Of a DNA stretch of 64,000 bases, positions 34,780 to 44,068 are shown in pieces. Where the stretch lies: contig NZ_JADQTO010000021.1 in assembly GCF_015704865.1 (NCBI RefSeq), forward strand, positions 1-64,000, in the 5' to 3' direction. How positions within the stretch are numbered: position 1 is the stretch's first letter; each line of letters begins with the position of its first letter. The stretch comes from Actinoplanes aureus (lineage in GTDB: Bacteria; Actinomycetota; Actinomycetes; Mycobacteriales; Micromonosporaceae). The notes under the pieces were generated by a model that ran no database searches, was not told the DNA's origin, and saw only the letters and a list, made by a program, of their open reading frames with translations. Position numbers and translations under genes: made by a program.

Positions 34780-35777
34780 CTCCGGTGGAGGCGCTCGACG
34801 AGTCCACGTTCAGCGGCCTGGTGCAGCGGCACCGGCACGAGTTGCGGGTGCATTGCTACCGGATGGTCGGGTCGTTCACCGACGCCGAGGACCTGGTGCA
34901 GGAGACCCTGCTCCGGGCCTGGCGCAAGCGCGACACCCTTCAGGGGCCGGCGACCGCGCGGGCCTGGCTGTACCGGATCGCGACCAACACGTGCCTCGAC
35001 TTCCTCGACCGTGCTCAGCGCCGGCCCCGCCCCGAGGGCGCGGCCGGCTCACCGGAGCGGATTCCGTGGCTCGAGCCGTACCCGGACCTGCTGCTCGACC
35101 GAGCCGCACCGCACGACGCCGAACCCGACGCCACCGTCATCGAGAAGGAGACCATCGAACTGGCGTTCCTGATCGCCATCCAGCATCTGTCGCCGACGCA
35201 GCGGGCCGTGCTCATCATGCGCGACGTCCTGGGCTGGCCCGCGTCCGGCACCGCCGGCATCCTCGGTCTCAGCGTCTCCTCGGTGAACAGCGCCCTGCCC
35301 CGGGCCCGCGCCGCCCTGCGCTCCCACCTCTCACCGAGCCGGCTGGAGTGGGCACCCGCCGCGGACCCGACGGAGGCCGAACGGACGCTTCTGCACCGCT
35401 ACCTGGCGCTGCTGGACGGGCCCGACACCAGCGCCATGGCCGCACTGCTCCATGAAGACATCCGCGTGACCATGCCGATGCCGCAGCCGTGCACGTCCAG
35501 CTCCCGGCCGACGCTGTGGGTCGGGCGCGACACGTTCGCCGCAGCGCTCGCCGAGGTCCTGGACCGATCCGCGCCGGGCTACCTGGGACAGTGGCGCCGG
35601 CAGCCGACGCGGGCAAACCGGCAGCCGGCGGTCGCGCACTACCTGCGTCGGCCGGGCGACACCCGGTACCGGGCACAGGTGCTGGAGGTGCTGGGCGTCA
35701 CCGACGGCCGGATCACCGAGATCACCTCCTTCGGCCCCCACCTGTTCGCCGCCTTCGACCTTCCCACCACCTGCTGA
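34776..35777 (+). CDS. ECF sigma factor with C-terminal SnoaL-like domain
   Basis: 333 aa from the GTG at 34776. Sigma region 2 (LVQRHRHELRVHCYRMVGSF, DAEDLVQETLLRAWRKRDTL) and region 4 (HLSPTQRAVLIMRDVLGWPA, LGLSVSSVNSALPRARAALR) occupy residues 12-185. A SnoaL_2-type domain (about 200-330, LLHRYLALLDGPDTSAMAAL) follows. This fused layout (TIGR02960 / SigJ-like ECF group) usually works without a separate anti-sigma gene, the C-terminal domain itself being regulatory. Overlap with the exporter gene suggests it controls a response in which that exporter takes part. Confidence 0.93.
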   Translation: MTPVEALDESTFSGLVQRHRHELRVHCYRMVGSFTDAEDLVQETLLRAWRKRDTLQGPATARAWLYRIATNTCLDFLDRAQRRPRPEGAAGSPERIPWLEPYPDLLLDRAAPHDAEPDATVIEKETIELAFLIAIQHLSPTQRAVLIMRDVLGWPASGTAGILGLSVSSVNSALPRARAALRSHLSPSRLEWAPAADPTEAERTLLHRYLALLDGPDTSAMAALLHEDIRVTMPMPQPCTSSSRPTLWVGRDTFAAALAEVLDRSAPGYLGQWRRQPTRANRQPAVAHYLRRPGDTRYRAQVLEVLGVTDGRITEITSFGPHLFAAFDLPTTC

Positions 35778-35783
35778 GCCGGG

Positions 35784-36770
35784 TCAGGATCTGCGCCCGC
35801 GGTGGACCAGCGTCGTCGGAAGAACGAGCCGGCGGACGTCCGCCGTGCTGCCGCCGATCCGGTCGAACAGCAGGGTCGCCGCCTGCCGGCCGAGCTCGAC
35901 CGCGTCGTACGTGATCAGGGCGACCGGACGGGGCAGCAGGTCGACCAGCTCGACGTCGTCGAACCCGGCGATCCCCACCTCGCCGTGCGCCGCGGCCGCG
36001 TGCAGCACTCCCACACAGATCCGGTTGTTGTCGGCGAAGACGGCGTCAGCGTTCACCGGTGCCGTGAGCAGGGCGGCAGCGGATCGGGCCGCGTCTTCGA
36101 CGGTGTGGTTGCCCAGGCTGATCAGCGCGGGGTCGCACGGCAGTCCCGCGTCGGCGAGTGCCTGCCGGTAGCCGGCCTGGCGCGCTGCGCCGGTGTGGAC
36201 TGCCGGGTCGCCGCCGAGATAGGCGATGCGCCGGTAGCCGGCCGAGATCAGGTGCGCGGCGGCGCGCTGCGCGCCGCCGAAGCTGTCGAGCACGACGGAG
36301 TCGGCGGGTACGCCCGGCGGGACGCGGTCGATGAAGACCATGGGTACGCGGCCGGCGAGTTCGTGGTGCAGGTCGACGTGGTCGTGGGCGGTCGGCACGA
36401 CGAGCAGGCCGTCGACGCGGCGGCGTACGAGGTCACGCAGCAGGTCGCGTTCCTGGTCGTAGTCCTGGCCGGTGCTGCCGACGACGAGCATGTGGCGGTG
36501 GCGGCGGGCGATCTGTTCGGCGCCGCGGATGATCGCGGACCAGAACGGGTTGCCGGGGTCCTCGATGACCAGGGCGACGGTGTTGGCGGCCTGGCCCGGC
36601 CGCAGCGTGCGGGCGATTTCGTTGCGGTGGAAGCCGAGCTCGGCGATGGCGCGTTCGACGGCGGCGCGGGTCTCGGGCCGGATGTAGCGCTCGTCGTTGA
36701 CGACCCGCGAGACGGTCGCCGGGCTGACGCCGGCCGCCTTCGCGACGTCGCGCATGGTGGGCTGCCGCAT
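35784..36770 (-). CDS. LacI-family regulator of the GH38 locus
   Basis: 328 aa from the ATG at 36770 (MRQPTMRDVAKAAGVSPATV), chosen because AGAGGGG precedes it; an ATG 33 bases upstream has no such site. The helix-turn-helix (residues 5-30) and hinge (ETRAAVERAIAELGFHRNEI, ARTLRPGQ) are typical, followed by the sensor domain (TVALVIEDPGNPFWSAIIRG, GVGVLHAAAAHGEVGIAGFD-like region with D-D-V-E). It is divergent from the sugar-binding gene at 36869 and probably represses that operon. Convergent with the ECF gene, 6 bp between stops. Confidence 0.92.
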   Translation of the reverse strand: MRQPTMRDVAKAAGVSPATVSRVVNDERYIRPETRAAVERAIAELGFHRNEIARTLRPGQAANTVALVIEDPGNPFWSAIIRGAEQIARRHRHMLVVGSTGQDYDQERDLLRDLVRRRVDGLLVVPTAHDHVDLHHELAGRVPMVFIDRVPPGVPADSVVLDSFGGAQRAAAHLISAGYRRIAYLGGDPAVHTGAARQAGYRQALADAGLPCDPALISLGNHTVEDAARSAAALLTAPVNADAVFADNNRICVGVLHAAAAHGEVGIAGFDDVELVDLLPRPVALITYDAVELGRQAATLLFDRIGGSTADVRRLVLPTTLVHRGRRS

Positions 36771-36816
36771 GAAATCCCCTCTGTTGACCGCGCCAAGAGT
36801 CATTGATTAACTTCTC

Positions 36817-36830
36817 TGTATACGTTCTCA
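36817..36830 (+). promoter_or_regulatory. Candidate LacI operator for the GH38 operon
   Basis: TGTATACGTTCTCA reads, on the other strand, TGAGAACGTATACA. The right half matches the half-site TGAGAACG common among actinomycete LacI sites; the left half is degenerate. It lies in the 98 bp gap between the divergent LacI and binding-protein genes. Confidence 0.45.
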
Positions 36831-36868
36831 GAAACTCACAGGAGGCACCACACTCGAAGGAGACGATC

Positions 36869-38224
36869 ATGCAACGACGCAGTACAGCTCTCCTTGCCGG
36901 ACTGTTGACCTTGACCCTGAGCGCGACCACGGCGTGCTCCGGCGGATCGGGCGGCGACAGTGATGCGAAGACCCTCACCGTGGCGTACCAGAAGTTCGGC
37001 ACCTTCATCCAGATGGACGACCTGATGAACAAGGTCAAGGGCGAGTACGAGGCGGCCCACCAGGGCTGGACCGTGAAGCTCGTGCCGATCGAGGCGTCCG
37101 AGAACGACTACTACACCAAGCTCACCCTGATGAACCGGTCCCCCAACACCGCACCGGACATCCTCTACGAGGACACGTTCCTGGTGAACACCGACATTCA
37201 GGCCGGGTTCCTCGCGCCGCTCGACGACTACCTGGGCAAGTGGGCCGACTGGAGCCAGTTCACCGACGCGTCGAAGGCGGCCGCGAAGGGCCTCGACGGC
37301 AAGATCTACGGCGTGCCGATGGGCACCGACACCCGCGCCCTCTGGTACAACAAGGACCTCTTCGCCAAGGCCGGGCTGCCGGTGCCGTGGCAGCCGAAGA
37401 CCTGGGACGAGGTGCTCAGCGCCGCGCGTACGATCAAGCAGAAGTTGCCCGGTGTGATCCCGATGAACGTCTTCTCGGGCAAGGGCGCGGGCGAGGCCGC
37501 CAGCATGCAGGGCTTCGAGATGCTGCTCTACGGCACGGCCGACACGCTTTACGACGAGTCCAGCAAGAAATGGCTGGTCAACACGCCCGGCTTCCTCGAC
37601 TCGCTGAACTTCATCAAGACCGTGTACGGCGAGAAACTCGGCCCCGAGGTGCAGGACGCGCTGGACCCGAACTTCGGCACCCGGTTGAACTCCGAGCTGA
37701 TACCCGAAAACAAGATCGCCATCGACCTGAACGGCTCCTGGCAGAGCGGCAACTGGATCGAGACCGGCGCGAAGCCGTGGCCCGAGTGGTCCAAGGTGCT
37801 CGGCCAGGCCCCGATGCCCACCCAGAACGGCCAGGCGCCCGGCTCGACCAGCATGTCCGGCGGCTGGGTGCTGTCGGTCGGCTCGCACGCCGAGGACAAG
37901 CAGGCCGCGTTCGACTACGTCAGCCTCGCGCTGAACAAGGAGAACTCGCTCGCCTACGACATCGCGGCCGGCCAGATCGCCGAGCGCAAGGACGTGGCCG
38001 AGGACCCGAAGTACCTGAACTCGAACCCGACCCTGAGGTTCTTCACCGACCTGGTGCAGGTGACCCACTTCCGGCCCGCCTACCCAGAGTACCCGCGGGT
38101 CTCCAACGCCATCCAGGTCGCCATGGAGGCGGTGATGACCGGCCAGGCGACGCCCGAGCAGGCCATGGCCACCTACGGTGACGAGGTCAAGGCCGCGGTC
38201 GGCCCCGACAAGGTGAGCGGCTGA
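36869..38224 (+). CDS. ABC sugar transporter substrate-binding lipoprotein
   Basis: 451 aa from the ATG at 36869 with GAAGGAG nine bases before. Lipoprotein signal with lipobox TTAC (Cys23). Solute-binding family 1 features: TLTVAYQKFGTFIQMDDLMN, NTAPDILYEDTFLVNTDIQA, KIYGVPMGTDTRALWYNKDL and FAKAGLPVPWQPKTWDEVLS. It binds a sugar or oligosaccharide outside the cell and passes it to the permeases encoded directly downstream. The GH38 enzyme in the same operon suggests a mannose-containing ligand. Confidence 0.94.
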   Translation: MQRRSTALLAGLLTLTLSATTACSGGSGGDSDAKTLTVAYQKFGTFIQMDDLMNKVKGEYEAAHQGWTVKLVPIEASENDYYTKLTLMNRSPNTAPDILYEDTFLVNTDIQAGFLAPLDDYLGKWADWSQFTDASKAAAKGLDGKIYGVPMGTDTRALWYNKDLFAKAGLPVPWQPKTWDEVLSAARTIKQKLPGVIPMNVFSGKGAGEAASMQGFEMLLYGTADTLYDESSKKWLVNTPGFLDSLNFIKTVYGEKLGPEVQDALDPNFGTRLNSELIPENKIAIDLNGSWQSGNWIETGAKPWPEWSKVLGQAPMPTQNGQAPGSTSMSGGWVLSVGSHAEDKQAAFDYVSLALNKENSLAYDIAAGQIAERKDVAEDPKYLNSNPTLRFFTDLVQVTHFRPAYPEYPRVSNAIQVAMEAVMTGQATPEQAMATYGDEVKAAVGPDKVSG

Positions 38225-38227
38225 GCG

Positions 38228-39148
38228 GTGACGGCCACGACCCCGACGCTGCCCCCGGCGGTGCGCGGTGACACGAGCGCGCCCCGCCGGGACCGCGGCC
38301 GCGGCCTGCGCCGCCTGGTCCCCCTGCTCCCCGCCCTGGTACTGCTGGCCCTGTTCTTCGCCGGCCCGATGCTGTGGAGCGTCTACACCGCGTTCACCGA
38401 CGCCGCCCTCAGCGGCAGCGGCGCGGTCGAGTTCGTCGGACTGGCCAACTTCGACCGGATGCTGCACGACCCGGCGTTCTGGAACTCGATCCTGCTGACC
38501 CTGATATTCGTGGTCGGCTCGGCGGTCATCGGCCAGAACACGCTCGGCCTGCTGCTCGCGCTGCTGATGCGCGGGCGCAACCGGGTCACCCGCAACGTGG
38601 TCAACGGCCTGGTGCTGGCCGCGTGGGCGGTGCCGGAGACGGTCGCCGGCTTCTGCTGGTACGCGTTCCTGCACCGCACCGGCACGCTCAACGAACTGCT
38701 GCAACACGTCGGATTGTCACAGAACTGGCTGTACACCGCCCCGATGGTCGCGGTCATCTTCGCGAACGTGTGGCGCGGCACCGCGTTCAGCATGCTCGTC
38801 TACGACGCGGCGCTCTCCGACGTGCCACCCGAGCTGATGGAGGCCGCCTCCATCGACGGCGCCTCCGGCTGGCAGAAGCTGCGCTACGTCACGCTGCCGC
38901 TGATCCGCCGCTCCATCGTCAGCAACCTCATGCTCATCACGTTGCAGACCCTTGCCGCGTTCGGCCTGATCTTCGTGATGACCGGTGGCGGCCCGGGCAA
39001 TGCCAGCCAGACCACCCCGCTGTACATGTACGAGCAGTCGTTCAAGTTCTACGAGCTCAGCTACGGCACGGCGATGGCGCTCGTCCTGCTCGTCGTCGGC
39101 GCCCTCTTCTCCGCGATCTACCTGCGCCTGATCAGGTTGGAGGACTGA
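38228..39148 (+). CDS. ABC sugar transporter permease (MalF-like)
   Basis: 306 aa, GTG start three bases after the previous stop. Six helices from LVPLLPALVLLALFFAGPML onward and the EAA loop LMEAASIDGASGWQKLRYVT. The stretch IFVMTGGGPGNASQTTPLYM is the usual conserved segment after the loop. It pairs with the permease at 39150. No ATPase gene is in the operon, so a shared ATPase is presumed. Confidence 0.94.
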   Translation: MTATTPTLPPAVRGDTSAPRRDRGRGLRRLVPLLPALVLLALFFAGPMLWSVYTAFTDAALSGSGAVEFVGLANFDRMLHDPAFWNSILLTLIFVVGSAVIGQNTLGLLLALLMRGRNRVTRNVVNGLVLAAWAVPETVAGFCWYAFLHRTGTLNELLQHVGLSQNWLYTAPMVAVIFANVWRGTAFSMLVYDAALSDVPPELMEAASIDGASGWQKLRYVTLPLIRRSIVSNLMLITLQTLAAFGLIFVMTGGGPGNASQTTPLYMYEQSFKFYELSYGTAMALVLLVVGALFSAIYLRLIRLED

Positions 39149-39149
39149 C

Positions 39150-39962
39150 ATGGCCCGTCGCCTGGCGATCTACTCGGCCCTGCTGCTGATCGCGGTCTGC
39201 TTCCTGCTCCCGTTCACCTGGCTGCTGATCTCCTCGGTCCAGCCCGGCTCGGGGCTGTCGGCGAAGGTGACCTGGGAGTTCTCGTTGGTGAACTTCCAGG
39301 ACGTGCTCAACGCCGAGACCGTGTTCCGCCCGATGCTCAACTCGGTGATCATCTCCGGCAGCACGGCGATCTTCACGGCCGTCGTCGCCACGTTCGCCGC
39401 GTACCCGCTGTCGCGCTATCGCACCCGGTTCGGCCGCGGCTTCCTCTACATCATCCTGTTCGCCACCGGCCTGCCGATCACCGCGGTCATGGTGCCCGTC
39501 TACGCCATGTACAGCCGGTTCAACCTGATCGACTCGGTGCCGGCCACCATCGCGTTCATGACGGCGTCCGCGCTGCCGTTCGCCGTCTGGATGATGAAGA
39601 ACTTCATGGACAGCGTGCCGCTGAACCTGGAGGAGGCGGCCTGGACCGACGGCGCGGGCTGGTTCCAGTCGCTGCACCGCATCGTGCTGCCGCTGATGGT
39701 TCCCGGCCTCACGGTGGTGTTCATCTTCACCTTCGTGCTGCAGTGGGGGAACTTCTTCGTCCCGTTCATCCTGCTGCTCAGCCCGGAGAAGCAGCCGGCC
39801 TCGGTGACCATCTACACCTTCTTCTCCCAGTACGGGCAGGTCGCCTACGGCCAGCTCGCCGCGTTCTCGATCCTCTACACCGTGCCGGTGATCCTCCTGT
39901 ACTCCGCGGTGTCCAAGGTGCTCGGCGGGGCGTTCAGCCTCACGGGCGCCGTGAAAGGCTGA
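39150..39962 (+). CDS. ABC sugar transporter permease (MalG-like)
   Basis: 270 aa, starting one base after the previous gene. Six helices, the typical ISSVQPGSGLSAKVTWEFSL region of CUT1 second permeases and the EAA loop NLEEAAWTDGAGWFQSLHRI. The C-terminus GAVKG is the family ending. It completes the importer whose binding protein is at 36869. The GH38 gene follows after 11 bp. Confidence 0.94.
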   Translation: MARRLAIYSALLLIAVCFLLPFTWLLISSVQPGSGLSAKVTWEFSLVNFQDVLNAETVFRPMLNSVIISGSTAIFTAVVATFAAYPLSRYRTRFGRGFLYIILFATGLPITAVMVPVYAMYSRFNLIDSVPATIAFMTASALPFAVWMMKNFMDSVPLNLEEAAWTDGAGWFQSLHRIVLPLMVPGLTVVFIFTFVLQWGNFFVPFILLLSPEKQPASVTIYTFFSQYGQVAYGQLAAFSILYTVPVILLYSAVSKVLGGAFSLTGAVKG

Positions 39963-39973
39963 AAGGGACCAGC

Positions 39974-42900
39974 ATGCGCATCGTGGCCGTGACCAGCACG
40001 GAGTTGTTCGTCGGCGACCCTTCGAACCCGCGTCAGTTGGTGCGGGTCGAGCTGGACGGACTCACCGGGCCGGCCGAGATCACCATCGAAGGCCCCGGTC
40101 TGCGCGGGTCGGCCATGGCCGAGGGCCAGATCACCGACGTCCCGATAACCACAGATCAAGAGCCAAATTCAAACATTTCGGTACGCGTGACAGCCGGCCC
40201 AGCCGTCTCGGACGCCACTGTCACCGTGGCCGAGCCCGGCTGGACGGTCTGGATGATCTCCCACTTCCACTATGACCCCGTGTGGTGGAACACCCAGGCC
40301 GCCTACACCGCGACGTGGGACGAGGCCGGCCCGGCCGCCGCCGAGTTCCGCGCCGCGTTCCAGCACGCCGGGTTCGACCTGGTGCGCGAGCATATGGAGA
40401 CCGCGCGCCGCGACCCGGACTATAGGTTCGTGCTCGCCGAGGTGGACTACCTCAAGCCGTACTGGGACGCGCACCCAGCCGACCGCGCCTATCTGCGCCG
40501 GCTGCTCAGCGAGGGCCGCCTCGAGATCATGGGCGGCACCTACAACGAGCCGAACACCAACCTCACCTCGGCCGAGTCGACGGTCCGCAACCTGGTTCAC
40601 GGCGCCGGCTACCAGCGCGGTGTGCTCGGCGGCGACCCGCGTACGGCCTGGCAGCTCGACGCGTTCGGCCACGATCCGCAGTTCCCCGGTCTGGTAGCCG
40701 CGGCCGGCCTGGACTCGTCGTCGTGGGCGCGTGGGCCGTACCACCAGTGGGGGCCGATGCTGTGGACCCACGAGCCCAAGCTCGACGGGTGGGGGGACCC
40801 GTCGGTCATGCAGTTCACGTCGGAGTTCGAGTGGCTGTCCCCGTCCGGCGACGGCGTGCTCACCCACTACATGCCCGCGCACTACTCGGCCGGCTGGCAG
40901 ATCGACTCGAAGGCCACCCTCGCCGACGCCGAGGAGAGCGTCTACCACTTCTTCCTGCTGCTCAAGCGGGTCGCCGCCACCCGCAACGTGCTGCTGCCGG
41001 TCGGCACCGACTACACCCCGCCGGCGAAGTGGATCACCGAGATCCAGCGCGATTGGAACGCCCGCTACGTGTCGCCGCGCTTCGTCTGCGGCCTGCCGAA
41101 GGAGTTCTTCGCCGCGGTCCGGTCGCAGCGTTCGGTGTTCCCGCCGCAGACCCGGGACATGAACCCGGTCTACACGGGCAAGGACGTGTCGTTCATCGAC
41201 ACCAAGCAGGCGCAGCGGGAGGCGGAGTCGCTGCTGGTCGAGGCGGAGACGTTCGCGACCATCGCGGCGGCGCACGGGGCCGGCTATCCGCACGCACCGC
41301 TGGACCGGGCGTGGCGGCAGCTGGTGTTCGGGGCGCACCACGACGCGATCACCGGTTCGGAGTCGGACCAGGTCTATCTCGACCTGCTCACCGGGTGGCG
41401 CGAGGCGTGGGAGATCGCGCACGGCGTACGCGAAAGTGCTTTGAAGGTTTTGGCGCCGCAGGCGGGAACCGGCCGGATCGCGGTGTTCAACCCGTCGGCG
41501 TGGCCGCGCACGGATGTGGCCCGGGTGCGGGTGTCGTTCGCCTCGCCCGGGACGTCGTCGGTCGGCGTCGCGGGCGCGCCGTCGCTGCTGGAGAACGCGA
41601 CGCTGCACCCGGACGGCGGCCTCGCCGCCGTCGACGTCGTCTTCCGCGCGGCGGACGTCCCACCTGTGGGATACCGAACGTTCGCCGTGGAGGCCTCGCC
41701 GTCCGGGTCCTGGGCGGAGATCGACTCCGCGCCGGTGATCGCGAACGAGTTCCTGCGCGTGCAGGTCGATCCCACCCGCGGTGGCTGTGTCACCGCGCTC
41801 GACGACGTGCGCACCGGCCGGTCCTATCTGGTAGCCGGTGACACCGGCAACGAGCTGCGCTTCTACGACGAGTACCCGGCACACCCGAGATACCATGAGG
41901 GACCGTGGCACCTGCTGCCCAAGGGTCCCGCCACCCACGTCTCCAGCCAGAATCCCGCTTCGGTACGCGTCGAACGCTCACCCCTGGGCAGCCGCCTCAC
42001 CGTCACCGGCACGATCGACGGCGTCACCTACACCCAGCGGCTCACCCTGTGGGACGGCAGCCCGCGCCTCGACTGCTCCACCACCCTGGACGGCTTCACC
42101 GGCGCGGACCGGCTCGCCCGGCTGCGCTGGCCGGCCGCGATCCCGGGCGGCCTGCCGGTCAGCGAGGTCGGTGCCGCCGTCGTCGGCCGCGGCTTCGCCC
42201 ACGTCGAGACCGACACCGACTCCGCACCGTGGACGCTGGACAACCCGGCCCAGAACTGGTTCGCGCTCTCGCACACCGCCCGCGTCGACGTATCCGACCC
42301 GTCCGGCGCACGCCTGCACAGCCGGGCCGTCTCCATCGCCGAGGTGATCACGTCCGGCGATCCGGCAGCGGCCCGGGACCTGGTGGTCGCCCTGGTCCGG
42401 CAGGGCGTCACCGCCACCACGTCGGTCGACACCGGCCCACGCTACGGGCGCCTCGCCATCGACTCGAACCTGCCCGATGTCCGCATCGCCGTCGGCGGCC
42501 CGTCCACGAACGCGTTTACCGCGGCGGTCCTCGCAACAGCACCACCCGAGTACGCCGCCGAACTCGACCGTCAGCTCGCCGCCTCCGGCTCCGCCCGGCT
42601 GTGGATCCCGGCCTTGTTGGGGCTGACTGAGGTGTGGCAGCCCAACGCTGACCTGACCGACGTCCGTGCGCTGCCCGTACTCGTGGTCGCCGGCGACCTG
42701 TCGATCCTGGACGGTTCCGTCCTCGCCGCAACAGGCCTGGCGGCCGGACCCGACCCGGACCTCGACCTGCGGACCGTGGCGCTGCTCAACCGCGGTATCC
42801 CCGGCTTCGCGGTCGACACCTCGGGCGCCCTGCACCTGTCGCTGCTGCGCTCGTGCACCGGCTGGCCGTCGGGTGTGTGGATCGACCCGCCGCGGCGGAC

Positions 42901-44068
42901 GGCACCCGACGGGTCGAACTTCCAGCAGCAGCACTGGACCCACACCTTCGAGTACGCCGTCGTGGCCGGGGACGGCGACTGGCGGGACACGTCTCTGGTC
43001 CGCCACGGCCAGGAGCTGAACCATCCGCTGACCGCAATCGCGGTCGCGTCCGGCCCGGACGAACAGAAGTCGTTCGTCAGCGTCACCAACGCCGTCCTGG
43101 CCGCCTTCAAACCGGCGGGCAACCCGCTCGCCGCAGGCCGCCAGCCCTCCTCCGAGATCTCACGAATCACGGCCCGGCTGTACGAGGCTCACGGGCGCGA
43201 CGTCTCGGCCCGGCTCGAACTCTGGACACCCACCACCGACCCGAGGCCCGCCAACCTCCTCGAAGAACCCTCCGATGCCGGCCTCGACCTGACCGCGATC
43301 CCGCTGCCCCCGTCCGCCATCCGGACACTCACCTTCAGCGTTGCGCCCACCGCCCCCGCTCCCGCCGCCCCAGCCGACGAGCCGCCCGCCTACGCGCGCT
43401 ACTGGCTGCACAACACCGGGCCGGCGCCGACCGGCAACCTGCCACTGACCGTGCACGTCGACCCACCGCTCAGCACCGCCGACGGGTCTGTCCGGCTCAC
43501 CGTGACCGTCGCCTCCTCCCTCGCTGAGCAGACCGCCACCGGATCGGTCACCCTCGGCCTGCCTGACGGCTGGACCAGCACACCCGCCACCGTGCCCTAC
43601 GACCTGGCACCCGGCGCCCACCAGGTCACCGAGGTCGAGGTGACACCCGCGGCAGCTCAGGGCTGCCACTGGATCACCGCCCGGCTCATCCACGACGGCC
43701 GTACCGTCGAGGACGTCGCCCGCGTCCTGGTCGGCACCGGCACCCCGGAGACCGTGACCGCCGCCCTGCACGACACCCGCCTGCTGCTCAAACCAGGCGA
43801 CTCGGCAACCCTCGGCCTCGACCTCAGCAGCGACGCCGCCGGCCCGATCCTGGTGCACGCCCAGCTGATCAGCCCCTGGCACACCTGGGAACTCTTCCCC
43901 ACGGTCACCGACGCCATCACCCTGCACCCCGGCGCAAAATCCGAAACCCATTTCCCGGTACGCGTCCCGCCCGGCCATCCCGCCGGAACCTGGTGGGCCA
44001 TGGTCAAACTCGCCCACGGCGGCCGCCTGCACTACACCGCCCCGGTGATCGTCGAGGTCCAGCCGTGA
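39974..44068 (+). CDS. GH38 alpha-mannosidase
   Basis: 1364 aa, no signal peptide, cytoplasmic. After a small beta domain (1-90) comes the GH38 barrel. SHFHYDPVWW holds the zinc ligands His99 and Asp101, and WQLDAFGHDPQFPGL holds the nucleophile Asp229. GAHHDAITGSESDQVY is the conserved segment near the other zinc His. Large beta-sandwich domains follow, including a NEW3-like module near residues 1145-1240. It is longer than the common bacterial GH38 (about 850-1000 aa) because of these extra modules. It removes alpha-mannosyl residues from imported oligosaccharides. It is the fourth gene of the LacI-controlled operon and overlaps the next gene by GTGA. Confidence 0.95.
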   Translation: MRIVAVTSTELFVGDPSNPRQLVRVELDGLTGPAEITIEGPGLRGSAMAEGQITDVPITTDQEPNSNISVRVTAGPAVSDATVTVAEPGWTVWMISHFHYDPVWWNTQAAYTATWDEAGPAAAEFRAAFQHAGFDLVREHMETARRDPDYRFVLAEVDYLKPYWDAHPADRAYLRRLLSEGRLEIMGGTYNEPNTNLTSAESTVRNLVHGAGYQRGVLGGDPRTAWQLDAFGHDPQFPGLVAAAGLDSSSWARGPYHQWGPMLWTHEPKLDGWGDPSVMQFTSEFEWLSPSGDGVLTHYMPAHYSAGWQIDSKATLADAEESVYHFFLLLKRVAATRNVLLPVGTDYTPPAKWITEIQRDWNARYVSPRFVCGLPKEFFAAVRSQRSVFPPQTRDMNPVYTGKDVSFIDTKQAQREAESLLVEAETFATIAAAHGAGYPHAPLDRAWRQLVFGAHHDAITGSESDQVYLDLLTGWREAWEIAHGVRESALKVLAPQAGTGRIAVFNPSAWPRTDVARVRVSFASPGTSSVGVAGAPSLLENATLHPDGGLAAVDVVFRAADVPPVGYRTFAVEASPSGSWAEIDSAPVIANEFLRVQVDPTRGGCVTALDDVRTGRSYLVAGDTGNELRFYDEYPAHPRYHEGPWHLLPKGPATHVSSQNPASVRVERSPLGSRLTVTGTIDGVTYTQRLTLWDGSPRLDCSTTLDGFTGADRLARLRWPAAIPGGLPVSEVGAAVVGRGFAHVETDTDSAPWTLDNPAQNWFALSHTARVDVSDPSGARLHSRAVSIAEVITSGDPAAARDLVVALVRQGVTATTSVDTGPRYGRLAIDSNLPDVRIAVGGPSTNAFTAAVLATAPPEYAAELDRQLAASGSARLWIPALLGLTEVWQPNADLTDVRALPVLVVAGDLSILDGSVLAATGLAAGPDPDLDLRTVALLNRGIPGFAVDTSGALHLSLLRSCTGWPSGVWIDPPRRTAPDGSNFQQQHWTHTFEYAVVAGDGDWRDTSLVRHGQELNHPLTAIAVASGPDEQKSFVSVTNAVLAAFKPAGNPLAAGRQPSSEISRITARLYEAHGRDVSARLELWTPTTDPRPANLLEEPSDAGLDLTAIPLPPSAIRTLTFSVAPTAPAPAAPADEPPAYARYWLHNTGPAPTGNLPLTVHVDPPLSTADGSVRLTVTVASSLAEQTATGSVTLGLPDGWTSTPATVPYDLAPGAHQVTEVEVTPAAAQGCHWITARLIHDGRTVEDVARVLVGTGTPETVTAALHDTRLLLKPGDSATLGLDLSSDAAGPILVHAQLISPWHTWELFPTVTDAITLHPGAKSETHFPVRVPPGHPAGTWWAMVKLAHGGRLHYTAPVIVEVQP

